Position numbers and translations under genes: made by a program
Part shown: one piece after another, positions 23,197 to 36,481 of the stretch
Position numbering within the stretch: position 1 is the first letter of the stretch
Layout: each line of letters opens with the position of its first letter
Notes under the pieces: generated by a model
The model's database searches: none
The model's input: the letters and a program-made list of their open reading frames with translations, nothing else
What the model was told of the DNA's origin: nothing
NCBI GenBank assembly: GCA_963669155.1
Contig: OZ022576.1
Location: forward strand, 1,674,838 to 1,738,837
Direction of reading: 5' to 3'
Source: Arbacia lixula
Taxonomy: Eukaryota > Echinodermata > Echinoidea > Arbacioida > Arbaciidae
DNA length: 64,000 bases

Positions 23197-26100
23197 TTGA
23201 ACCTGATGAATTGTATACGTCTGAGGAGAAAACAATAGGTCTTTATTTAATATTTTGTAGTCTTTTCTCAATTGTATGCGGACACAAAATGTGGGTAAAT
23301 CAATAAAGCTATGCCTGACATTTTCACTCTTATAGTAAGTTTAAAATAAATTTGCAATTAACAATTTTATCAACTCCACATTACAGAATGTTGTTTTTTA
23401 TATTAAAATTACGTATCAAAAGTGGAAATTATATCATCGCCATAGTTACGTAATTCCGAAGTGTAGTTACGTGGTCACTACTGCCTTTAAAGGAAGAAAT
23501 CACCTTTAAGTTTCTTACAAAACGGTTTATCCGGTCATTCTTCCCCATGGCATACGGTTTATTTTACTTCATAAGAAACGAATTTCTCATAGTGTAGAAC
23601 ACTCCTTTAAGGAGGAACTGTATAGTCCAGAACGACATCACTGACTGAGATACTAAACACCATGTTCGTGCGTATGTTTGTTCTCTCTGAATAAGCAGTC
23701 CATTTCGGGCCAGTTATTACGACTTCTGAGTATGTTTTAATATGCTGTCCTTCTTCATTTCCATATCTATTCTCTCCTTTCCTCAGCTGTAATCCTACCC
23801 CGCACATCGGATGGCGTTTCCTTCTTTCTCGAGCGGAGGCGCTCCAAAAAAGAAAAACAGGAGCGACAAATAAATCATGCTCGTAGTGCATTGATCACGA
23901 ACAGGCCTGCACATTCTTCAGCCAACTTCATCATTGCCCTACAATGTATTGAGTTAATGGCTGGTGTGTGTGTTTTTTTACAGTCACGTGACTTCCTTGC
24001 AGCTTATCGAGGAAGAAATACTGCGGGTTCAAGATGTATTGACCCGCCGCACTCACAAACAAAGTGAAAGGCAGCAGTGAAAACGAGACACGCCAGTTAA
24101 CTCGTGGCGTGCTACACTCACTCACACTCTATCGGCGTATCAGTTTGTGCATTCAGTGTGTAAACATTCATCAATGACAAATGTATTAGTTAACGCGGCA
24201 ATGTTTGGCGCTGATCATACTGCATGTTTAAAGTCAGGAATTTCATGTGAAGTCATGTTAATAAATCTATGAAAGTTAGATTATATGGCATATACTGTTT
24301 ACGAAATGTCTGTGTTGGTATTTTGTATCATAGTACTCTCCTATAATATCGCATTTCTTTGTGATTTGTGTCTTCTTTTGTCATTGACAACTTTAATTCG
24401 TATACATTATGGTGTCAATTCAACCTCCAGGTTATATGAGCTACAGCTATTTTTTTTCTTTCATGAATAAAACATGATTTAATGAATAATTTTAAGTAGA
24501 TATTTCTTCTTGCCCAGCGCACTGAAGAACTCGGCAGAGATCAAAAGGGCTCGGGAGTTTTGAATGACAATTCATCTTCTTCTGTGTCTTGTGATCTATG
24601 CAGCCAATATCGCTTATCGCTGAGGTTCCGCCAATGACAGCATATACATAGAAATGTATTTCAAGTAGAAATAAAATGTGAATTCATTCGCGTTCAAAAT
24701 CAACCAAAACATGCGCTACATACTGGTTGTATAAGCAATTATAAAGCGAAACTATATTGCTGCCAAGGTCGACAATGATTTGTGCCGTAATATCCCCCTG
24801 TAAAATTATTGGCAAAATGAAATCCTCGCTCCCCTGCAGTTAGCGTGATAAAAAGTGTTCGTACGCCTTAATTGGCCATTTTAATATCGCGAAATCGAGG
24901 GAACAAAATTGTGATATTGTGAGCTCCCCGATCATGATCATGATTCTCTAGCGTGGGATTAGTTCCAACGGTTGTCTAACACACTAAGTCTGTTATAAAG
25001 GCTTGGTGTTTGTGGGGAACCAGAAACACGCAGGAGAAATTAAGTGGAAAGCTACCATCAGTAGTAAACAATTAAGCTCTTATAGAACCATTATCATCAG
25101 CGAGACACATACGTCACGGCCTAACAAATTGGGTATCTGCGTTAATTTCATCTAATATGAGATTCACAATGCACTAAACAAACAAACAAATAGCGTCAAC
25201 AACAAAAACATAAAATATCCCTGATTTATATCATTATAGTTATATTATAATTGATGATCAGTTGTAATAACCTTCGCTAAGATATGTTAGTCATTTTTTT
25301 TTTGTTCTTTCACGTCACATGATTTTTTTTATTTAACACTAATTTAATAGAATATATTGAATAAAATCTATTGAATGTTGAAGGTATTGGGAGCGAGGTT
25401 GGAAGAGGGCATTTGATGTAAGGATACAGATGCTAACTGAACAAACGAACGTTATTGCTGTGCAGCCAATATGGCTTTCCGGGGAGTGGAGATGTTGCAC
25501 ATAATGTGCGGGGCCTACGTGTGGGATTAATTGAAACCGTCCTATGGTTCTCCTGCTTGTTAACTCATTAGTGGAATCGACATCAATACCACTAGCATTG
25601 ATGCTTTCGTTGATATTTATATGTCATACTACGGTAATGATAATAATGCACATGATAATGCATATTTTTATGGTGTTGTTGTACAGCTGCTAAGACTACT
25701 GGTGTGACTTTGTGTGATAAATTTGTGTGATAAATTCGCTACTATGAAAAATATGACTTTATGCTACAACTTTAAATAACATTGCATCCTATGATTTTAC
25801 AACATTTTACCAAATACCCTCTTTAGTCACTTATCAGTAGAAACTGAATAATATGTTTTGTAAAGGATTATAAAGGCAGTAATCACTCAAATGTATATTC
25901 CCACTGTATCTCTATAGACCACGACTTATTAAGTGGGATTCTCATGATCATTGTGGGATTCACCTCTGGTAAGATTTGAATTAGCACGGTTTAACAATCA
26001 TTGAGGTTTAATGTGTCCTCTTTTTTGTTTTAAGACTTCAAAAAAATATGCAGCACTTACTGTTAATTTGTTGTCGGCGAGCAGGCAAAGGGGAATTAAC

Positions 26101-27368
26101 AGCGGCCTCTGTCATATATCACAGTTATTTAGTGATACTAATACATCAATCGCCCATGATCGATCCGTGTACTCCATTGCCAATATAATCACGATCACCC
26201 ACACAAATTATTACCATTTTGATTATTTGCTTTCTGTCTGGTCGCTGTGCGCACAATACCAGACAAAACGCGGCTTAACCCTGTATCCGTTGTCATGTGG
26301 TCGAGCAGAAATGCGACAGTGACATAAAGAGATTAAACGATATATTCTTTACTAAAAATGAATACATCTCTCTGAAAATCAAAGCGCTTTAATAGTTCAT
26401 GGATTCTATTAAAACCTGCATTGAGTAAAGCGTGCCAAAAGCGGCTTCGTATCAGGCGGAGGTGGTATGGCGTCCGATGGATGCATGGACGATATGTACA
26501 TCAGCAGAGTATATAGCGTTTACTCACGCAAGACCTCTGTGCGATCCCCTGGTATTAACAATACACCCTCTTGCAGTCGGCATGAAAGTGATATCAACAG
26601 CGAAACCTGTCAATAAACATTATACATAACATTATGATTAATACCAAGCAATCTTATCGTTTTTCGGGTCGTTAGCTTGATTAATGACACGTTTTACTGC
26701 GACAAGTAGCTGTCCAAGTTGACATGGATCACTTCTGAAAGACGCCGGTTAGGGAAAGGAGCTACCCCTCCCAGAATAGAATTCTACAAATTTTGCAAAC
26801 CTTTTCCACCATTGCTATATTGCAGGTATTAGAAGATAATATCGTGCGGCATATTATTTGAAAAGATATGTTTGCATTCTTTTACAGTTGTTTTCTTCAT
26901 TCTCCATACCACTTAAAAAGAAAATTCACCCTATGATGCACTCACTGCGCAACCATATTCAGATTTTGTCATGTCCGCTTCCGGTATGTAGTGTATTAGT
27001 GTATGAGACCGGAAGCAGGCGTGACAAATTCGGATGTCGATGTGCGGTGCATTTTGACTTTCCCATATTTATGCAGTATGAAAAATTGTAATTTCCCTTG
27101 AAGTTTCTGGCTTCTTCTTACAACCCCGACGTAACATAAAACCTTGTTTCGAACAAACATCACTACTCGTTTTTGACATCAACGAAGGTGGCGTTGTAGT
27201 TTTGAGCTACTAATTGGATGTATGTTCTTCATCGGCGTCTTTGATTACCCGTGCACGTGCTTGTGTTTGGAAATAAACATCAACACTTAATCTGTCATAT
27301 TTTAAAGCGGCATTGTAACTGCACCTGTCATATAAAAATCTATTTTGGAATAGCAGTATTTTAACTAC
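23197..27368. other. gene-free DNA; palindrome at 24931-24944
   Basis: No gene is recognised. A 14-bp palindrome ATCATGATCATGAT lies at 24931-24944 within a patch (24780-25150) with TTAATTGG and CAATTAAG homeodomain-type cores. This could be a conserved non-coding element but is unproven. Minus-strand frames at 23891-23607 and 24125-23931 contain fairly protein-like stretches but no known domain. The upper frame lacks an ATG. Confidence 0.3.
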
Positions 27369-27543
27369 TTCAGGGGGGGCATTTCATCAACATTTTTCGG
27401 CTGATAAGTTGTCTTTCTCCGACAGTTAGCATAGTAACAATCAGAGGCTAGAGCCTCTCAGCCAATCAAAACCGAGGATTTCACTGAAATTGTTGGCACT
27501 GACTATTTGGCCAGTGCTGACAACTTTCGTGAAATGCCCTTCA
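27369..27543. mobile_element. MITE with GGGCATTTCA ends and TTCA duplication
   Basis: TTCA at 27369-27372 and 27540-27543 flank an element of about 167 bp. Its left end reads GGGCATTTCATCAACATTT after extra Gs, and its right end, reverse-complemented, reads GGGCATTTCACGAAAGTTGT. Internal GCTGATAAGTTGTC and GCTGACAACTTTC extend the inverted pairing. It has no coding capacity. The family is not named. Confidence 0.6.
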
Positions 27544-28511
27544 GAAGAGATACAATTTTATATGTGGGGAACTTTCTTCAACTTGATCAAACATATTACA
27601 TGCTCGTAAACTTCTTTGAAATACGTTCCGAATATACAGTTCAATCATATTGGTTTTCTTTATTCACAATATATCGATTACGTCATGTTTAGATGTGTAT
27701 TTGTTGACTTGATATGCTATGTTTTCAACAATGATTGTATATATTAATTCAAAAACGACATGTAAAAGTATGACCATATGGAATCGTGGTGAGATTTGAT
27801 GTCCTTTAATAAAAGCCACAGTATACAGCTTCGTTTAAGAAGTGATTCTTCAAACATAAATGAGGTTTGCCTCCAAAAAAAAACGATCGTCCATTTCACC
27901 TTTTTTCAGGATCATTCAACTAATTCTTAAACCTTTCATCCATCTGAATCCAGCCATGCCACAAAGTAAATATTTACGAAGTACCAAGAAAATAATCATG
28001 AGAGTGAACATAATATTTTCTGCATCTTTCGAGAAGAATCAAGGTTATCTCATGCACGCCACGGAGCAAGAACTCGAGCGTGAAGAGAGAGGCTTTTCGC
28101 TCGGCTGGTAATGAGAGCTGACAGTCATTTAGGTTATGCAGGGTATTGATGCTTGCAGACTGGCTCAGAGATTCATGTTTATTAACGGCACACATGTAAT
28201 TTTTCATGTCATGTCGTAGGTGAAAGAGAAAATACATCAGAAATATCATGTTCTCGGCCAGATTCGTCGATGAATAAACACATGAGTCAAAAAATGTTTC
28301 TTTTTTTTCCTGTTCAGTTTTTAATTTTTTAAATCAGTCTCGCTTGTGCTGCTGTTACACCCCGTATCTCACGGGTATTTTAAACTTGAATGGAAATATT
28401 TTCTTCGTACTTATAGGGACAGTACCAATAAAGCAGATTTGGTATCATATGTTGTCTCCTCGGCAGGAATGATCAATAGTTCTTAAAACATGGTGCCCTC
28501 ACTAGAATCTC
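27544..28511. other. gene-free DNA
   Basis: Nothing recognisable. Confidence 0.4.
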
Positions 28512-28575
28512 TCGGTGGCCTGGTGGCTTTGCCGCTGCTCGGGAAGCAGTAGTTACAAGGTTTTGATCCCGCCTA
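28512..28575 (+). repeat. tRNA-like SINE head or tRNA pseudogene
   Basis: TGGCCTGGTGG at 28516-28526 resembles a pol III A box, and GGTTTTGATCCCG at 28559-28571 resembles a B box (consensus GGTTCGANTCC). The 43-bp spacing fits. No cloverleaf with a paired acceptor stem can be drawn, so this is probably a decayed SINE head rather than a working tRNA gene. Confidence 0.45.
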
Positions 28576-29759
28576 TTATCTACAACTGTTTTGTTACGGA
28601 TTGTTTGATCAATTATGCGGGGATTATCAATAAATTAAGGACCTTGATATACATTGTCTTGTGTGTGCAATGCGACAAAGCAAGAACAAGGACCGGTATT
28701 TAACGCTCTGCGAGAAACGTAAAGTGCTCCTTAAAGGGATTTGCATGTATTACTTTTGTAAAAATATACCGGTGGTGCTTAAAGCTAATATCATATATAT
28801 GTACCCAACGGTAACATGCGGTAGTTTATTCAATGGTTCTTTAATATTTCGTTTTCTGTGTTATTATGTCCATGTTTGGTAATATTTATGGTAACTCGTC
28901 ATTTATGGTAACATTACGGTTTCTGGAGTACTGAGATAAAGCATGATGGGTACAATTGGGTAACCATGGTAGTGACCATGTGGGTTACTATGGTAGGCAC
29001 CATTTCGATTTAATGTGTTGATATGCAACCACAAGTTATCTATCCTATGGAGAAAACAATGAAACGCGCGTGTATCACACTTTTTCATCAATAATGATTC
29101 ACCCAGGGATACGTAGTGATGACATGTGACAGTTGAGATAATTAAGAGTACAGCGGACCATTTCGTGTACTTCTTTTTGTCTCTCATAATTTCATATATC
29201 TTCCGTCTGTTTTATCCGCATTTGTTATGTCTGTCGTCAGTTTGATCGTTTGACATTAACCAGCAGCAGATTCGTATTATCGGTTTCTCTAACCTAGAAT
29301 CTTTGCCACCGTTGATTGGAAAGGAAGTTGTTTTGATCATTATATGGGTCGTTTAGAGCAGCGCTTGGCCCCATAAATCGACCGTTCATCAACTCGTGCC
29401 ATCCTGTTGTCATCGATGTCACGAAGCCGAGTATCCGTATCCGCAACCGCGTCTTTGTATTTCAACGGGATGTTACTTGCAACCCATTTAATGATATAAA
29501 TTCGCATTTTGCCTCGTTTATGTACGCAGGTATATTATACAGTTATACGTGAAGAAATTGTCACGCCTGTTCATTTTTTGTCTGTATTTCTTCGTCCTCT
29601 TTTCTACTTCTGTTATTACTATTGCTACTAATTTTACTACTACTTAATCTTTTTCTGTAGATGTTTCCTTTTCTGTGAATAGATTTACACTGATGTTTCC
29701 ACTTTCTTTCTCTCATCTTTCTATCTTTTTATATTAAGTGTGATTTTTTTTCTTTCTGT

Positions 29760-29762
<3 letters not shown>
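28576..29762. other. gene-free DNA
   Basis: Nothing recognisable. At 28880-29000 there are several TATGGTAAC/GGTAACC-type short repeats (for example TTTATGGTAAC near 28885 and 28902). Confidence 0.35.
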
Positions 29763-29794
<32 letters not shown>

Positions 29795-29832
29795 GCTCAC
29801 TCTTTCCCTTTCTCTCTCTCTTTCTCTCCGTC
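29763..29832. repeat. (CT)n microsatellite
   Basis: CT dinucleotides at 29763-29793, then degenerate CT-rich sequence to about 29832. Confidence 0.85.
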
Positions 29833-30916
29833 TATTCTCTCTGTCACATTAACTGTAACCTTAATTTAACACTGTAAAATTGTTTCTATTGTTAGTGAAA
29901 ACAACTCATGAAACAGACTCATATCTACCAAAGATAAGACAAGAACGAGGGGCTTTACATATTATGGGGGAAAATGCATATAACCCTTAAAATATATTAC
30001 CTCTTATTTTTATTCACATTTTAGTCTTTGAATGTGCTTCGTTTAGAAGAGAATTTGATGTGAATACAGGATAATTACAACGCTTCAGATTTTAATATTT
30101 CAATAACGGAATGGATATTCTACAAACAAGTGTATGGTTTGAGTCTCTTTACGTCATTTCAGTCTTGTTTGATCCTTATAAATCTGGAAAACAAATTCGT
30201 GTCATAAACGCGTTCCTTATTTGATTAAAAAAAAACGAATTTAACAGTGAGCAAAAATAGTCATACGTTTCTAAAATGTACATTTTTTATCTTTCCATGA
30301 ATATTTGTGTGTTTTTCATGCAGGTTCAAATGTGCGTCTTACACATGATGAATAGAATACCGTTATCATGGTTGTCTAACATATTAAATGCTGCAATCCA
30401 ATCGATTGTTTGATCATTGCTGTGACGCATATTTCGTATTTTCGGTAGGACATTCAACTGTCAACAAACATAAAACGTGCATTAGATGTACGTCATTGCT
30501 GCCTACGTGCACAAAGATTGTCGAACGATTTGAAAGTGCATTTTGTTCTACCAATAATTTGAACGATTCTTGAAATCTTTAACAATCTTTGTTTTAAAGT
30601 CTTTTTTTTTGGCAGACTTGTGTCACCAACGGTTATGCGTTGGAAACGTAACTAATTAACTGTCAGGTGCAGACAAGTATTAAATATGTGAATGTAATGA
30701 AGCGTGAAGTTTTATGAGATGTGTGTTATTAGTTGTAGTATGTGTTTCCAAAACATGCAAAATGAGCGTTTCATTTTCTCTTTAAAATTGGTAAAAATGA
30801 ATTCTTATGTACATGATGTATTGGTATGTTCATGCATCAGCGTTTGTGTGATAAACGGGATACGTGTTTGTGCGTGTGTGTGGGTGTGCATGTGTGTTTT
30901 TGTGTATATGTGTATG

Positions 30917-30918
<2 letters not shown>
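29833..30918. other. gene-free DNA
   Basis: No gene recognised. TG-rich sequence lies at 30868-30918 just before the TA tract. Confidence 0.4.

Positions 30919-30978
<60 letters not shown>
30919..30978. repeat. (TA)n microsatellite
   Basis: About 58 bp of TA, immediately left of the dispersed repeat that starts near 30974. A second TA tract (31188-31236) sits at that repeat's other edge. Confidence 0.9.
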
Positions 30979-30981
<3 letters not shown>

Positions 30982-31186
30982 AATAGTGTACACTCTTTTG
31001 TACAATAAGTACGCAGTATAAGTACGCAGTGTATTTCTCCCCATTCATTTAACACGGGGTTTACCTTTCAAAAATTGAGAAGTTATATTGTACAATGTAA
31101 ACAAAACAATGAATGAATAATATTTTGAAGGGAGGTCACGTGGTACCAATCTAGCCAATCACAGCTCGTATTTTACTACCACTATG

Positions 31187-31187
<1 letters not shown>
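30974..31187 (+). repeat. dispersed repeat, short copy (matches 37594 and 38580)
   Basis: The left part, ATAAATAGTGTACA and CTTTTGTACAATA, matches 37594-37628. The rest, from CAGTGTATTTCTCC through AACACGGGGTTTACC and GAGGTCACGTGGTACCAATC to about 31187, matches 38578-38720 in the same orientation. The copy is flanked by TA tracts on both sides, which suggests insertion into TA repeats or TA-rich element ends. It has no coding capacity. Confidence 0.7.

Positions 31188-31236
<49 letters not shown>
31188..31236. repeat. (TA)n microsatellite
   Basis: About 48 bp of TA at the right edge of the dispersed repeat. Confidence 0.9.
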
Positions 31237-31240
<4 letters not shown>

Positions 31241-33601
31241 CTTTTTTACAGAAATGGCACATGTTGCATGTACATACATATCATTGACTTTTTCATATGT
31301 ATTATGTTTTGCAAGAGAACGCAAGAAGAATGAAACTGAATGAAATTTCAATAAACACGACAAAAAAAAATATATGTGTGGGGTGCTGTCATAGACGGGG
31401 GTAGAATTAAAAGGAGAGAGAGAAAGAAAGAAGGAGATATACAGGGCAGAAACGTGGAAAGCCGAAAAGGGAAACGAGCGACGTGAATTTCGGAAGACAA
31501 ATGCACGGCTGATTAGGAATGGCGCGAAGGAAAATCCCAAATCCAATCTGCACGCCGTCTAGTCAGACGACCACATAAACACCCCATCTGCATTCATGCG
31601 CTTAATCACTCACTTATGACAAACAATACTCTAGCAGGTTGTCATGGTAGTAAATGGATTTCAAGATTTGTTGTCCACCTTTACCTTTCTTCCAGTTATT
31701 CACGACAGAGAAAATTTCCGCTCACCCGGACTTAACTCCGGATTACCCCCTATTAGACTCGAAAATAGAGCGGGAAATGTGCGGATTCGAGGTTGCGAGG
31801 GGAAAAAATAATGTTCCGTGCGGGTTCCGCCTCGCAGTGAAAATTGAATCAAGGAGCCAACATACGTTGCTACGACGCAGAAAACTGTCGACTTTTCGTG
31901 CTGGACGCCAATGGCTTTCAGAAATTAACCTATTTCCCCCCGTTGTTTTTATATCATTGGGACGTTCAGCCATAATGTACACAGTTTACAATGGATGGAT
32001 ATACAGTGCAATCCCTAAATAAAGCTCACTTAAGTGCGATGCTGGCAGCATGCACATTACACTCTGTCAAAACTGTTGATTAGGTAATTCAATTTTGACA
32101 AGATAATCCGTCACCTGTCTATTTTGCGATATGAGGATTATGATAATTCTCATTTCATTAAAGCAGCACTGAGACGCTTGATTTAACTTTAAGGCATTTT
32201 GTAAAAACATAGGCCTAGTTTTACATGATATGAGCCTGTGGAGCTTTGGGGTAGGATTCGAGTATGGTTGGGAACAGAGCAGTCTTTTCTAGCCACTGCT
32301 TTCCTAAAGAAAATGAGGAATTAGTGGGGGGGGGGGGGGGTTAGGGCAGCGTGAATACATCACCATCACAAAATACATGCATGTCTTACAAGCAGAGAGT
32401 TCACATCGTGGATGTGTTCGTATAAACATGTGGGAGAGGCTTAGGCAGATCTTGAAAGTGACTTTCTCATTCATTTCATTTTACCTCAACTTATTTGAAT
32501 AATCTTGATAACATTTCTAACATACGCCATGAATTCTGGCCCCATCATGAGGTAGAAGTATGTACGCATCATTGTTAGACGCATCAAAATACTATGACAA
32601 TGCAACGTATTAAAGAAACTAACAATGCATGCGGAATTTATGTTGTAAAGCAAGCAACAATACAAAGGATTCGAAATATCAAGTTTGTACCGTGACACTA
32701 CGAGGGATAAAACCAAGTGTGTATTAACGGAAGCGGATGTTCTGGAACTGTTACCCTAACACACCCGGCAGCTCCTGCGAGAACGCGTGGGCTGGGAATC
32801 TGAATAACGTCAGTCCCTGCAGCAAATCCCGCGTCCAACCCAACCCAATCACTTTTGCCCAGGGGCATACAGGGTGGGTGTACGTCATACAGTGGCTGAT
32901 TCTGCCGGTATCCCTAGATGTAAATCTATACTCCTCGCTGCTAAATATAATATGATATCTTACTTAACATCATCTAGAAATTGGTGTTGCTGCATTGTCG
33001 TTGTTTAATCGTATGTTTTACTGTAGTAACAGTTAAAATATCAATAACGACCTTGGGCATGCTTACAGTTTCTGGCTCTGCAAAAAAAAAATATGATCTC
33101 AAACTCACTGTACGCATTTTTGCGGGGAAACCTATCCGTTCAAGAAATATTTAAAAAACTATTGGAAATCCTATAAAACAATTCATTTTATTAACGATTT
33201 TAATCACATTCTTCCCCAAACTTAGAGATTAACAATCGATATTTTTGGGAGCAAATAGGCCTAACCAATAACGTGTGGACATGACGTAACTCTATGAGGA
33301 TAACAAGTACAATATTACTCATGTTTGTTTAAACTGCTTAGTGCATTGTTGCTCATGTCCAAGCACTGCTCTTTAACTGATTCGTTGCCATGCGAGAAGC
33401 TACTCTCTAGGGTTAATGAGACTACATGTGCCACAAAGCGATATTGGCACATGGGGTGTTAAACATGTTAAATAATCTTTAAAATATGACAAATCTAGGT
33501 GTTCACGGCCTTGATAATGTGCTGAAAATCTGCTCGCAATCAGTCGATTGTTCGTCTGGTGTCGAGGGAAGACGCCATGTTTGATTGATCACCTGATGCA
33601 G
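31237..33601. other. no recognised gene; GC-richer islands
   Basis: Two locally GC/CpG-richer islands stand out: 31690-31920, covered by a 122-codon plus-strand frame of no known family, and 32740-32920. They could be conserved non-coding or exonic sequence, but nothing in them is recognised. A poly(G) run lies at 32323-32340. Confidence 0.3.
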
Positions 33602-33735
33602 AGCGCCCAGATCCGGTGTATCGGCTGGTGAATTCAGCCTCGGGAGCTGAAGGTTCTGACAATGTAATATTTGGGTTGGAGGAAGCTCAAAAGGAAATTC
33701 TAGGTTTAGTATTATACTTTCGTTCCCGTAATCAG
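33602..33735 (+). other. candidate internal exon, unidentified
   Basis: The frame is open from 33589 and ends at a strong donor, CAG|GTAGGG, after 33735. The peptide has ordinary globular composition (for example VYRLVNSASGAEGSDNVIFG, then GLEEAQKEILGLVLYF). AG acceptors at 33601 or 33610 are possible but have a poor pyrimidine tract. I cannot name the protein. Alternatives are a degenerate exon or chance openness. Confidence 0.25.
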
Positions 33736-34311
33736 GTAGGGTGGGTCAGGGAAAAACAAAATCAAACACCCTCTTTCTTTTTCTCTCTGATCTTATATTG
33801 CTGAAGCAAGCGTGGAGACTAGAGTAGTGTTTGCTCGTTCTCCATCCATACGAGCTCGCTATATCGAGGTGTATGCGGGGGATTGTGGTGGCTTCTTGAT
33901 GTGTAGACGTAAGACAATTACCACTGTTATCTTAACCTGAAATCACCAAATTATGCTGGATGATCTTGTAAGCAAAGATTTGTAATTCAGCGCACATATA
34001 ACATGTATAGCCTGTGTTTCCCATTTTGGGAAGGGTTGTACAAACAGTTGGGTAGTGTTATGATATGGAAACGTAAGTTCAGGTCGATAGCCTACGTCAA
34101 GAAATGTTAACCGAGTGAAATGAAAGAAATGTGACAGAATACCCGAGTAAATATTCTGCTTACGCATTTGGGATAGGTGAGCGCATAAGAACGCAAATTA
34201 TGAAATACATGTAGCTCTTCTCGAGATTTCTTGGGATTAATATCGCCTCTAGCACCTATCCATTATGACGACCTAGTTCTCATACGACTCTCAAATATAC
34301 CAATAATTTAG
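33736..34311. other. gene-free DNA
   Basis: Nothing recognisable. Confidence 0.4.
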
Positions 34312-34512
34312 TTTGTGTGTGTGTATCTGCATATTTATATGTGCATGTCCGTATGTGTGTCCGTGTGCGTATGTTTATGTGTGAATGGGGTGTATATGCG
34401 TGTGTGTTTGTCTGTTTGTGGGGGTTTTGTTGTGAATATGTGTATGTGTGCGTTATCCGATGTATCTGTGTTTGTATGTATACATGAGTGTGTGTATATT
34501 TGTGTGGGGTTA
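34312..34512. repeat. degenerate (TG)n microsatellite, about 200 bp
   Basis: TG-rich sequence with TATG, CGTG and GTGGGG interruptions. It gives Val-Cys and Thr-His chance frames on the two strands. Confidence 0.8.
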
Positions 34513-36190
34513 TGCATGGAAAGACCTTCACTCCCAGCGGTCAAAAGAGCAAAGGGGGAATAAATAAAATTGTTATTAGCTCTGTTCCCCTCATCCCGCA
34601 CACACAAATAATAAGAATCAATGCACATCAGAAAATCCCGTTGTCATGACTTCATAAGAACATCAATCCAAATGATTGATTGTATAAGAGTGGCGATTAT
34701 CTACAAAGTGGCCGTTTCTGTGATGTACTGAAGTGTTCCACAAGTGCGGCAAGCCATTAGTTATCACGCCCCTCGCTTTACAAGGATGTACTACGCAAAG
34801 GAATGATGGGGGCGTTTTTGCGTGTGCGCGTCAAAAAGCGAGTGTATCGTAAACGGGAAACGACGGTCATGCAATAGCAAAGTAGATTTCTGATATACGC
34901 CAAGAGCTAACTTTCGAAAACACAAAGGTCTTAGATCAAGCAGATTATAGGGTGGGCGTTTATAGCTTCATAATATTTTGCATGTCCTTTTGGGAATCCC
35001 TCAAACTCTGTGAAGTTTTTACATTTTTAAAGTTTGAAGGCTTTCTTGAAGACATATTTCAGTTTAAGGTAATAATGAACCTTTTTGTTTATTCTAGTAA
35101 ATTCGAATGCATTTTGTACGTACATTTTTTAATATGATAAACTGTTATCATGTTATTTCTTTTCCAAAACCGCAAGGGACTTTGATCTCATGCGCCATAG
35201 AACAGCTCGCTATTATCATCATTAGGTTGGGAGTGATGGCTTAAAATGGACATCAAACATCTGAGAAGTAAAGGTCGTGGCGGAACGTCTGTTTGTCAAC
35301 AACCGTCCTTACCCTTCTGATCTTTACGAAAAAGTTTATTAGAAATATTCGTATGATGGGGGAGAAACATAAAGCGACCATTATGGATTGCGGGGTTTTT
35401 TTTTCTGCCAAGTAAGATAAGAATTTGCCGATAACCAATCGAGAGAAGAGTGAACAAACCCTGACAAGGGCACGTGGGTTGTTTCTGCTGACTACAGTTA
35501 TTAAAGGGAATGTACATTGTAGTGGAAAGATAATACATGTACGTCCCATAGTTTATTTATGTAACCACGGAAATAATTCGCTATCAGGGGAAAGTTGTTT
35601 TGCAGCAAGGCCGTTTAGTGCTAATCATAACGCGTACAGCAATATACAAAGAAAAGGCTAACAGACAGAAAATTTCATGAAAGAAGAATGTGCATAAGAT
35701 ATTCAGATACGTTTACAAATACCAACAAATAAAGCACAAATGTAAGTGTGTAGGAGGGAACGCCTACTTGACGTGTGAAAACAGTGAGTTTACATATTTC
35801 TTGTGGCTCAAACTGTGATATTTTTAGGAAAGCCCTGAAACGATTTCCTAGTAGTACACAAATTTATTCTTTTTATGTAATCAGACTTTATGTATAGCAA
35901 TTACGTTGCTATAGTTTAATTCTAAGCGTTACGTTAGATGCTCCTATTGTCAGAGGATGGCAGGGGCAATTATGATAGGAATGAATGCAATTTTTAACAA
36001 TACAGCGCTTGATATTTCCACCAAGCATTTAAGCTATCAATATGTAAGAAAGTATTCAGTGTCAGGCGATAATAAAAAGTGACTTGCAAGTAGTTATCAA
36101 AAGCTCGCTATTTTGCTCATATTATCGCCGAAATTGATTTGAATAACCATAAATCCCCACTACGCAGCAATAGTGAGGCTGAATCGTTAT
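34513..36190. other. gene-free DNA
   Basis: No gene or element recognised; 34800-34870 is locally CpG-rich. Confidence 0.4.
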
Positions 36191-36192
36191 CT

Positions 36193-36350
36193 GAGCCCCG
36201 TAACATAAAGGTTTGCGTTCAATTGCAAATTTGAAAGACGAATTCTGATTGGTTACTGGTCAGTCTGTGGAACAAAGAGCGCATGTAACAGTGGTGTTGA
36301 TCGGCCATTGCCATTTTGCGATTGATTGTAACCTCCATGTTACGGGGCCC
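36193..36350. mobile_element. MITE A, GCCCCGTAACAT ends
   Basis: GCCCCGTAACAT at the left is inverted as ATGTTACGGGGC at the right. CTGA flanks the left end and follows the right end at 36350-36353, so CTGA may be the target duplication. The element is about 160 bp, non-coding, and the first of three neighbouring elements with the same kind of terminus. Confidence 0.65.
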
Positions 36351-36481
36351 TGATATAAAACTACGGTTGAACCGCTTCCCACGGTTCCTGTTCTCATAAT
36401 GATTTGAGGATCAATCACGTGATCAATCACGTGGAGGAATCGCCTCTACAGGCCACCACAGACGACATGATCAGGGCCCCG
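36343..36481. mobile_element. MITE B-like unit, CGGGGCCCTGAT inverted ends
   Basis: CGGGGCCCTGAT (36343-36354) is the exact reverse complement of ATCAGGGCCCCG (36470-36481). Because these strings are shared with the ends of MITEs A and C, this unit may only be the spacer between two elements facing each other. Inside, GATCAATCACGT is tandemly duplicated at about 36411-36434. Confidence 0.45.

Noticed and set aside
23470..23625. Possible MITE with CCTTTAAAGGA / TCCTTTAAGGA ends
   Set aside because: Only the short palindromic words match; no extended inverted arms or target duplication.
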